Of a stretch of DNA of 64,000 nucleotides, positions 1-10,000 are shown in pieces. Source of the stretch: Anisus vortex (lineage: Eukaryota > Mollusca > Gastropoda > Planorbidae); assembly GCA_949126835.1 (NCBI GenBank), contig OX421509.1, positions 10,622,920-10,686,919 on the forward strand, written 5' to 3'. The notes beneath the pieces were generated by a model, which saw only the letters and a list, made by a program, of their open reading frames with translations, was not told the origin of the DNA and made no database searches. The position numbers and the translations under genes were made by a program. How positions within the stretch are numbered: position 1 is the stretch's first letter; every line of letters begins with the position of its first letter.

Positions 1-467
1 CACATGAGGCTCAGGTGCAAAACTAATATAAACTTATAAAATTTACGTTGCGATTAAGTGTCCAGGTTGGATCTACTAACCCAACCCGCTACAGTCGTTA
101 TGATCAAAATATCTCTTAACGTAATTTCAGCCAAAATGGCTGCTTTCTTCTCTATAGCAGCTCTAGTAAAAAATTTTATAAAGGGTTTCCGCTTTCTCTA
201 GCACTGTGGGATGATCGTCCTGAAAATATGGATCCGTGTTGCCATCATCTCGATATTCTCTGTTACAAGGAAACATTCGGGTTTACACTGTCGTCTGCTT
301 GAACAATATATTCTTCTTCTTAGGCATCCTTCCGTCTTAAGAGACGATGGTACGTCACCGTGGGTTCGGTGTTGCACTTCTTCGTATGGCTAAAAGCAGA
401 GCTATCATCGAATGGCATCTCTTTTTCAGCTTGTGCATATCTTATGTTTTTGAACAATAAGTAAAGT
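1..467. other. Non-coding left edge, no gene recognised
   Basis: No open frame with recognisable homology is visible. Around 320-400 there is a short stretch (ggcatccttcc ... caccgtgggttcggttgca-like) that reappears at about 6700-6765, so at least part of this segment is dispersed repeat. Confidence 0.5.
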
Positions 468-473
468 ATCCCT

Positions 474-713
474 TCGGACCAATTTGATCATAAGTCTGGT
501 GAAGCAGCGCTAATCATTTATTTGTGGCCAGGGCATACTATGTGATTTTATGGCCAGCATAATTATCAGCCGCCATAACTTTACCATAACTAAGGTCAGG
601 TACCCATCAGAGTAGGGTAGACTCCAGGCAGGGAAAAAAATATTAGCCTTCACCAGGATTCGAACCCAGATATGCAAGGAAAACGCGTTGCCGCTCGGCC
701 ACCGTGCCCTCCC
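474..713 (-). repeat. tRNA-derived SINE (family 1), minus orientation
   Basis: The element reads from a tRNA-like head near 713 (GGGCACGGTGGCCGAGCGGC on the minus strand, an A-box) through a B-box-like GGGTTCGAATCC near 660 to a tail near 474 that contains the family sequence gaccaatttgatcat. The same order of blocks recurs at 7300-7545 and 13027-13302 and, in the opposite orientation, at 19785, 41070 and 57443. A poly-C run of about 14 bases follows the head. It is a degenerate copy. Confidence 0.7.
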
Positions 714-1970
714 CCCCCCCCCCCATTGAACAATAAATACATAATAATATATAATTATAAATTATTCGATAGTTGTTAGGAACAATATTAGGCCTACGTA
801 TGTTTCAGCATCGTTAGCCTGAAGCATATCTGTTCATTGAAATATGCGTACGTGATCGCTTTGATAATACTTATTAGTATTTGGATTATGGTTGAATTAC
901 GATTAAGAACAAGAAGAGGCATTTATTATGTATGGGTTAATATACAATTTAAAACCTATGTAGTTCTCGCATTGCATTATGTAAAAAAGCATAAACGGCA
1001 TTTAATATAAGATAAGGTTACTCTATTTATCCAAACAATTGGATATTTGACTTGATTACATAAATTTCGTCTTGTTAACATATTTTAAACAAAACAAAAA
1101 GAACTATTGATACGTAAGCACTTAAATATACTTATAAAAATAGACATTCACGCACACTATCATACTTTTATTTTTTATCCGACAAGTAAAAGTATCAGTA
1201 AGAGTCGGCTATAGTACTATCTGGATGACTGACGATTCTGTTGAAAGATTCTCACTGATATAGTGAGTTGGGATCCAGCCATCATTTTATGGACACACAG
1301 CCGCCTGTTGAGTGTAACGGTGGAACGTATTCGCTGACACCTGATGTATAATGTAGCCGATGGACGTTCCATCGATTTTGTTTTCAAGATAAGTTAACAA
1401 AAGACGAACTTTTCGCCTCGCACAAACACAAAAGAGAAATGAATGAAACGGGACAATGCTTGATTTAAAATTTAATAGACTGCGTTTATCAATTGATCTG
1501 CTGATGATAATGACACATATCATTCATGAAATTATATAGCCAAGAAGAATGGCCAAAAAGTAGATATCACCTAGCCACTAGTGAACTATAACTACATTGC
1601 ACAGACTTTCAGTTGTCTCAAAGATCTTTCTTCTATATTAAAACTACAAGAATGGCTGGAATCGTCATTATCAGATATCTACTAATTTATTACTATTGGA
1701 TTACGTTTTTTTTAGCACATACCATTATAATATATTTTTGTTAGCTAACTCAACCATGTGTTGCTATTTATACATACCTGTTTGTACATTTCGGTCTCTG
1801 TCAGATGACTTTGCTATTTCATGGCTTTAAAGTCATTTCATAAAGTAAAGTTACATTTGGGTGTTGCTATATTATTATGTTCACTTAGAAATCTGTTCGA
1901 CTAATAAAATAAATTGGAGCAAAATTAATTAAAACAATTCCATATCTATTCCATTCTAAATATCAAAAGC
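714..1970. other. AT-rich intergenic stretch without recognised features
   Basis: Only short open frames without family resemblance are present. The small minus-strand frame at 1287-1523 has no domain signature and no splice context that I can support. Confidence 0.5.
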
Positions 1971-1974
1971 CACA

Positions 1975-2460
1975 ATGTATAATCTAATAAGCACATACAA
2001 CATCAAAATATCCCTACAACTGATAGCAGGACATAATGGCATACCAGGCAACAAAGAAAGCTGACAGACTGTCTAGAACGGGAGCATACATGGACCAATA
2101 TGAACGACCTGATAGCTACAACACAATATGCAGCATGCTAAACACATCTTTCACGAAGAGTGTCTAAATCAATGTGCACAGGCAACCACTGGAGGAAACA
2201 TTTAAAGAGAAAAGTAAAAGCCCAGACAAACAAGACAATATAAAGTTCCTCCCCCGCAAAGAACAATGCACAATATAGTATATTCCAGTTAAGAACAGGA
2301 CATATAGCACTCAACTACCACCTAAATAGAATAAACCCAGACACTGCCACTACCCAAGAGAAACTGTAGACCAGTTTCTACTTGAATGCCCTAAGCTAAT
2401 CAACCTAAGGTACACACTACTCCCTCCTAAGCCTACCACTACCATTACACAATACAGCAA
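1975..2460 (+). mobile_element. Non-LTR retrotransposon 3' remnant (RNase H and Cys/His tail)
   Basis: Across shifting frames the plus strand gives an RNase H-like piece (AGHNGIPGN, matching the usual PGHxGIxGNExAD motif of LINE RNase H) near 2025-2055. About 300 bp later it gives the usual C-terminal block: LRTGH ... LNYHLNRINPD ... then a DQFLLECPKL segment near 2365-2400. Frameshifts and stops separate the blocks, so this is a dead fragment. It resembles RNase H-bearing LINE clades (Jockey/CR1-I-like); I cannot place the clade more exactly. Confidence 0.65.
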
Positions 2461-2479
2461 TCATCATCATAATCAAACC

Positions 2480-2835
2480 CTTGACCGCTGTGTTCCTTGG
2501 CGCGAAGGGGGGAGCGAACGGACACAGTTCACTTTCTCCACTTTTGTCTATCTTGAGCGGTTGTTAATAGCTGAGTCAACTGCAGCCCTGTCCAATATTT
2601 TATGTTGTCGAACCAGCATCTCCGCTGACGGCCTCTTCGACGTCCATCTTTCTACAGTGCATTGGAGGATTGTTTTTGGCAGGTTATTATGTTGCAAAAC
2701 ATGAACGAAGCATGTCAGTTTGCGACTTTTTATTGTTGTCATAATTTTTTCTTCTGGGTCTGCAGTTGAGGATATTCTGAAAAATTCGCACAGAGTGCGC
2801 GATACGGATATGCATCTAAATCCTGACCGTCTTTG
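2480..2835 (-). mobile_element. Non-LTR retrotransposon RT C-terminal fragment, minus strand
   Basis: The minus-strand frame at 2548-2742 encodes a piece of the post-RT tail typical of animal LINEs: a block like KLTCFVHVLQHNNLPKTILQ followed by a basic stretch and KILDRAAVDSAINN. In relatives this reads as FGHVxRHxxLxKTIxQGTVEGxRRRGRQ. Neither the catalytic RT core nor a 5' part is present. Similar fragments are at 4725-5150, 15255-15530 and 34812-35345. Confidence 0.65.
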
Positions 2836-3036
2836 TACCTAACTTTTTTTAAAATTTAATACAGATCAGTGAATGGCACTGAATCATACAAAATGGGTTG
2901 CCTATTAATATATCCGCATTATGTGTACTTGTGTTTTTTATGCATATCGTTTGTACTATTTAAAACACACATCACGTGACATTACATACACAATAAAAGG
3001 TGAAACTATTTAGCACTGATATATATATTTAAATGT

Positions 3037-3042
3037 TTTATT
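3037..3042 (-). promoter_or_regulatory. Displaced AATAAA polyadenylation signal of lectin gene A
   Basis: AATAAA on the minus strand lies in the segment homologous to the immediate 3' flank of genes B and C. In A it is about 200 bp from the stop because a repeat (3060-3238) has landed between stop and signal. Position is inferred from alignment with B (18738-18743) and C (40462-40471). Confidence 0.4.
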
Positions 3043-3059
3043 CTTTTAATTTCACTGTT

Positions 3060-3238
3060 ATCTTATCTTACATTACTGACGCTCTTTCGATAAAGAAGAT
3101 AATTGCGTCCTACGCTCATCCGTGGTCCAAGTCTAGTCTTGTACTTTTATTAGTATTTTAAATGATGTTAAATTACTGGTTCTGGTTTGTTCAGGCAACC
3201 CATTCCATGCCCCAATGCCACTCGGGAAGTGCTGTACA
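3060..3238 (+). repeat. Interspersed repeat (family 2) inserted in gene A 3' UTR
   Basis: It begins atcttatcttacattactg and ends near gccactcgggaagtgctgt. The same roughly 180-bp sequence occurs at 13771-13930, 14617-14800 and 29458-29640 and inverted at 23590-23795 and 28045-28225. Alignment with the 3' flank of gene B, which lacks it, shows it was inserted directly after the lectin stop codon region. The class (SINE or MITE) is not clear to me; I see no obvious tRNA boxes. Confidence 0.65.
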
Positions 3239-3245
3239 TGGGAAG

Positions 3246-4002
3246 TTACAGTAAATTTTGTTCACAGGTGTAGTAACCGTTTAGCTCGCACGGGTAATCA
3301 TTTAGCTTGTACTTCAGGTAACCAAAATAAGCGCAGTCTTCATTGATCATGTTATTCGGCTCTCCTGTAATAGATATTTTAACAATTATTGTGATACTGG
3401 CTTTAGGATAAAAAACATTAAGATGTTCAACGTTAAACGGTATCATAACATACACGGAACCAATGAGCTTGCCTAAACAACTATGCAGTGGAGGGAGAAA
3501 GAGATGAAGACAACGGAAACGATGGGATGATATTATCAGGGAGTTGACGTGAGTAAAGCTGTGCGGTGAACTGAGAAAGGCTGGGAGAAGAGGAAAATGG
3601 AGGAGATTGGTGTACATGTCATATGTGGTGCCTGAACGGTCATACAGACTACGGAATATATAGCATGTAGGTGTAGGTAGGTAACATTGATTATTTACAT
3701 GTCATATGTGGCGCCGCAACGGTCATACAGACTACGGAATATATAGCATGTAGGTGTAGGTAGGTAACATTGATTATTTACATACCTTGCATGTGTTTAC
3801 ATACATCAAGGATATGTATGTCAGTGAAATTCATGGGTGAATGGCTCGGGTATTTTGTTTTTAAGTTTGGCTTAATTAAAACAGTTAAACAATTTCTTTA
3901 CACACACAAAAATGTCACTCTTACTGTGCAGAACCCAGTAGTTTATATATATATATATATATATACACATATAGGCCAATATATATATATTTATATATAT
4001 AT

Positions 4003-4088
<86 letters not shown>

Positions 4089-7000
4089 AATACAAGCTAC
4101 ATTTCCCGGCGTTGCCCGGATGAAAAAAAAGGACCGTATAAGGTGCAGATAAAAAATGTATAAACTACACTTAAAAGAAACCTATAAATCCAATTTTTAA
4201 TTATTATTTTTTTTACTGAAGACTTTTACGAAAGTAATTTAAAATAGATATTGTAATCAGGTAAAAAAATAGGCAAATATTGTTATTTAACAAAAAATCT
4301 AAATTGCCCGTAGATTTACAATGTCATTTGTTTTTTAAAGTTTGAAAAAAAAAATTGTCGAAAACAAAGGTATAGGCTAACTAGAGAATCGAACCCCGGT
4401 CGCCCGCATAGCAGTCCGCTACGTTTACCACTGAGCTAGCGAAGACACATGCCCGATGTGAAAAATTATAAGACAGTATATAGGCCTAGACCTATATAGG
4501 TCAGTGACAAAAACTCACGTGATTTCAAATTGACCAATGGGGATCCGTGGGAACACAAACACGATCTATTTATATATATTTATAAATGGTAATGGTATCA
4601 CATGTTAGCATGCTCGTTTCGCTCTTGTACCCTAATGTTAATTTGATTAAAATGTTCAATGGATTTCATGCTTCACCTTCACCTATCCCATAACCCGAGT
4701 GAGAATCGTTAAAGCGCAATTTTTTTACTGTTGAACAATTGTATGCCACTCATCTCGGTCCTGTGCTGCTATCTGGGAATCCGCGAGAGACAAGCCGGCA
4801 CAGTCCCTGATGTCATCCTCCTCTCTTCTGCCCGCCTCTTTTTATTCTACCCTGCACTGAACCCCGCAGTGTGGTTTTCACCAGGCCTTCGGATCTTGCC
4901 ACAAGCCCGTACCATCAGAAGTTTGTTTTTTGTATTTAACTAGATTTTCGTGAGGGCCGAAGACGTTAGTGATTCTCTCACTGACAACTTCATTTGTAAC
5001 GCGATTTTTCCAGGAGATTTTGAAAATTTTACGGAGGCATCTCATTTCCAGGGCTCTGCTCCTTTTCTGGAGATCTGCTGTAATTCATTCATATTCTTCC
5101 AAATGTCACTTAACTCGGCGCCTTCTTGCTAACAATTCCATAGAAAAATAGGAAAAGTCATTAAGTATACTCTATTAGAGCTGAATGTTTGATTTTCGCA
5201 CAAGAAGCTATGGGAAGAAAGAGGCGCATGTCGTTTGGATGGCGTTGCGAAGGTCATAAATTCGAATCCTGGTGAAGTCTAGGAATTATTCTTGGGAATT
5301 GGAGTGTGCCCTAATGTCTACCCGACTCTGGTGACTCTCTAATGGATCACTGACATTAGTTGAGGCAAAGTAAAGGCGACTCGGCTAGGTAATGTGTTTC
5401 CTTCTGCAGTGGGTCTCAAGGTTTACAGGCCTACCTGGAAAAATAAGAGCAGACCACCTTGCGAGAAAAGGTGTGCTGACCACACCCACCGTTGAGGAGC
5501 CAGGCGCCACGCCATGCTCTTCGAGACGGCCCGTACATTAATGCGGAGGTGGGAGAATGAAAAATGGAACGAGAGCTGGGACAATTCGAATAAAGGCCGA
5601 CATGTCTGGTGGCATCTGCCCCGCCCCAACCGCGCCGACCCATGGTGGCGGCTAAATAGGTCGGAACAAACCATTATATCACAATTCTCACGATTCCGCA
5701 CTGGCAACTGCCCCATTGGGTCATATTTTGTCAGGTTCCGCCATAACTTCGACTCGCGGTATCGCCACTGTGGGCAGGAGACAGTGAAGCTTATCCTGCA
5801 GGAGTGCCCCTGTCTCGTCAGTGATTTTGGAGCACATTGGACCAGGCCATCATCACTGCCCCTTCTGTGCAAGCTTTCAAATCTTCAAAGAAGGGTTGGA
5901 CTAAAAACCTCAAGTGAAACTCTGTAAACTGTTTGTAATTCTTGTTTGTGATTTTTTTTTATTGAATAATATGTAGTTAAATTATGGACTCTTTCCTTGG
6001 TCTTAATGGGGTCTCCACAATAAAATGAAGAAGAGGAAGATGGGACGGATGACCCATATTCCACTGTTCTCTACGGAGATTTAAACGTGCTCAGATGCAC
6101 GACAGTATACATATCCGGCGTTATATGGGAATACTATTCTCAGCTCTCAGTTCAAACGAAGTTCAAGTCTGGTCCGGGCGATGTGTTGGTCACATAATTG
6201 ATCCATTTGATCCGAAGGGATTATTACTTATAGATTACACTGTCTACATTTTCTTTCTGTCTAACAACCTCTCTTTTAAATAAAATAAACATCTCATAAT
6301 ATTATGTTTGTTTCTTGTTTGTTTACTTGACAAGAACTAATAATAATGATACATGTTTACCTGCGCCAAAGATCTCACGCACAAAGGTGTCATTACAAAT
6401 GGTGTTGTCATCCTCCCACCTAAAGACGCCTTCCACTTCCATATCGTTCAGTCCTATCCACATTTTTTTCCCGACGATGTTTTGTTGTAGCAGGTTCAAT
6501 TTTTCCAGAGATTTTACTGTAGTAAGGAAAGCCTTTTTGGCTGAATAGAGAGAGAGAAAGACATAGATGTAATATAAATATAACTATTCAATTGGACACA
6601 AAGCAAGACAAAGGACAAACAAATAACAATAATGTAAGACTTTTTAAAAAAAATATATCATAGAGAGTAGAAAGAAGTGTGGTGTCGAATTCTCTTCGGC
6701 ATCCTTCCATGGTACACCACCGTGGGTTGGGGTTGCATTTCCTCCTTTGGCTAAGCCAACACATACATTAGAGGGACACGTGCGACAGTAGCGTAAGTAG
6801 AGGGATGGCGCGGTGCTGCCACCCAAGGTGTCAAATGGTGGATCGGCGCTCATCTGACACTTTCTCAACTTTAGCAAACTAATAAATAAAAACTAAATTC
6901 TTGATAGGCGCATAGTGATACCACCGCCCCCACCCCCACTCCAAGGCGCCCCTGGCGACATTTACACTAGTTACGCGTGTGAAATTTATAAGATCATGAC

Positions 7001-10000
7001 TATATAGAAAAGAAAACAAGAGTCATCACTAATGACGGCTGGTTATAAAATTAATGTTGTATTCAATCAATATGGTTTAATGTTGTTTTTGAACCAACCT
7101 CGGCAGTCATCCCTTGCAATAGTGTAGTTAACTTGGTTGGTAGACTCCCACACACATGCTGTAACTGAGCCACTTGATAAAGGTCTGAATCCAGCTTCTG
7201 TATTGCAAGGCACGCAAAAAATGTCGTCACTTGTTCCTGTACTTGTATTGGTTGCTTTACACTTTCCTAGAACGTGAGTAAGTTAAATAAGTAAGTAATG
7301 TACCCGTGGGATCGAATTGATCCATAGGGCGGGTGAAGCACCGTTCACCAGTTTCGGTGGCTACCGCAGGTGGCTACAATGCCCAGCCGCCTTTACTTTA
7401 CCACACCTAATGTCAGTTACCCATCAGCGCTTGTTAGACTTAGGAAGACCCTCGAGTCCCGGGAAAAATCCTAGCCTTCACCAAGATTCGAACCCAGAAC
7501 CTTCTGCACACCAGCCAAACGCTCTGCTGCTCGGCACCGTGTTTCCAAGAACGTTATAAAATAAACAAATTACTACGGCATCGTTAGTCCATAGTTAAAG
7601 ATGTCTGCAATCTACTCGACCAATAGTACTATAATCTTTAATAACATGCACACTCTAGTGTCAAATATGACGATGGTACTTTCTAATAAACAATATACCG
7701 ATTTAAGTATCCGGTAAGCAATACATTTTTGCTAAAAATCTACTTTTGAACAACAACCCAATTATTGTATCTTTCTATTGATAAACGTTACGTCATAACT
7801 TGAGATATTAGGAATATATTTTCAATGATTCGACATCATTTTTGTAACAAACAAATTGAGCGGTTACCCAGTCTAATTTTATGTGGAGAATTCTACACGC
7901 GTGACGTCACACGACGAGGGACATTACTATTTTCAGCTAAGGCTGTTTGATTTATTTTTTTCTGGAACTTAATAGAAATGGAGTCAATTTATCTGTCAGG
8001 CAAGCTAATATCTGCCCTTGAACTAAGTCGATGGCTTAACAAAAAATACTAAAAGAAATTAAAGGTATACTCCTTAAACCAAGTTGCATTATGAGACAAT
8101 AGTATGCAGTATTCACTATTTGCCCTCACCAGGAAATATTACTAAGAAGATTGCGTGGCCAGCAAGACAATACTTTTTTAATTTTTCTCCAACTTATATC
8201 AAGCTCCTTATCAAAACAGGGTTGTCTTGCACACACTTAAAAAACGTAAAAAAAAGATTTGAATTAGAGAGTCCTGGAAAGGCCCTCAAACTGTTATACT
8301 AGCGTTTTACCCGACATAATAATGTATACGTGACTGATCGAGCATGTAGACGACTCCGATAGCTTGGCCATGTTTCCAGGATGAAGGCAAGAGAGCTACT
8401 GTTCGTCCCCAACTACGGTTTAAGGACGTTTTCAAGTACAACCTAAAGGCTATAGTGTAGATGTAGATGTCGGCAACTGGAAGAACCTGGCTAAAAAAAA
8501 AGTAATTTGAGAACTACCCTACACAGTAGCGTAGCCTAAAATTCAGCGTGCTCTATTATACTTGTTTTCTTATAAGACAAGTAAGTAATTTAAATCCGTA
8601 GCTAGACAAAGGACAAAAGCAAAGGAGCTCAAAAGAGAAAATCGTTAAAGCGTTTTATATTTAATTTATTAAAAATGTGTATGTGATTATCATCCTTTTT
8701 ATTAGCATTTATACCAAATACAATATTATATTTCCAAACTTTCACATTTCTGGTAACTATTTTGCAAAGGTTATTAATTAGTTGTCATGATACATATCCA
8801 TAATCTTATAATATATTGATTATAGTATTTTGTTCTCAGTTTCATATATTTATTTAAGATCCTTTTAAGATTAACGTTAGGCTGATTTGATATAAAGTAA
8901 TCATACAATCTGGGTAGTTAGTGTAGTGTTCAGAAAATGTGCATATTTTATATTAGTCATAAAATATTTATAAAATGTTCAACTACTTTTTGACAGTTTG
9001 GTCATAATAAAGTTATAATTTGTAGATTTTTTAGTTTTTTTATAAAATAAAAATTAAAAAACATAATATTAGAAATATTAGCGGAAATAAAAGAAGCTAA
9101 TCATCTCCCTTTAATAAAAAAAAAGATTCTAAATTTGATTCAATAGTGATGTTAAACAAGTAATGTTTTGTAATATAACATATTATTATTACTGACTAAT
9201 TATAATTTCTTTACATAAACTAGCGTTATGGTATTTATTACAAGATTTAATTATTAGAGGTATAAAATTAATTTACGTTAAATAGTTGTAAATAAACATT
9301 TCCTGCATTAAATTATTTGTCCATTTAAACTTGAGGAGTTTATCTCTTAAACAATTTGACACATTTCGATGCCCGTTTCATTAAATGTTTAAAATTTAAC
9401 TGGCTATGTTTTCGAATCGCCCATATCCCTATACTTAATATATAAAAAAAGATTCTACATTTAAGAAGGTCGTAGTAAGATTAAGCCAGTTATGCTTGAT
9501 TAGGTATGAAAAAATCAATTTGAACGTATTGAAACTCCGCTTTGAGTGCTTCGATGTTCTTCTGAAAAAGCCTAACAATCTATCTTCATATATTATTCCT
9601 TTGTAAAGGAAAGTACATATAGTTAAATGTTGTGAAATTGTTGTAAAAATGACTGAAAAATATAGTTGTTTTTGTTTTTATCAATAATAAAACACCTCTC
9701 GGAGGTCTCTCGCGTGCCATTGAAAATCACTCTGCGTGCCAATTTTGGCACGCGTGCTTTAGGTTGCCGACCCCTTTCTATATACCAGGTCATAAGCAGA
9801 AACTAAGAGTGGACAGGAGCGGTCAACCGTTTGTGCCTAACTTTTACGTTGTTGTATCAGTTTTGCGTGGACACAGCAGAGTTGTTCTCCGAGCGCCAAA
9901 AGAGTACGCTCGCTCGTATTCTCAAAAATAGGTGGGGTTCAAGTCTGGTCTACTCACAGTAAAGTAATTATATGACTTAAAGCGCGCTGGCTTTCTCGTT

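Noticed and set aside
3770..4123. 117-residue open frame through the TA tract
   Set aside because: It is mostly low-complexity IYIY encoded by the microsatellite, with no support as a gene.
4384..4442. Functional tRNA gene on the minus strand
   Set aside because: A- and B-box-like sequences are present, but D and anticodon stems do not pair properly by eye; kept only as tRNA-like.
5423..5872. Minus-strand frame opposite the LINE tail at 5500-6040
   Set aside because: It is the antisense shadow of a recognisable LINE frame and shows no domain.
6786..6985. hAT element starting cagtagcgtaagtagag
   Set aside because: A partial inverse (ctagttacgcgtgtg) exists near 6970-6985, but the match is poor and I found no 8-bp target duplication.
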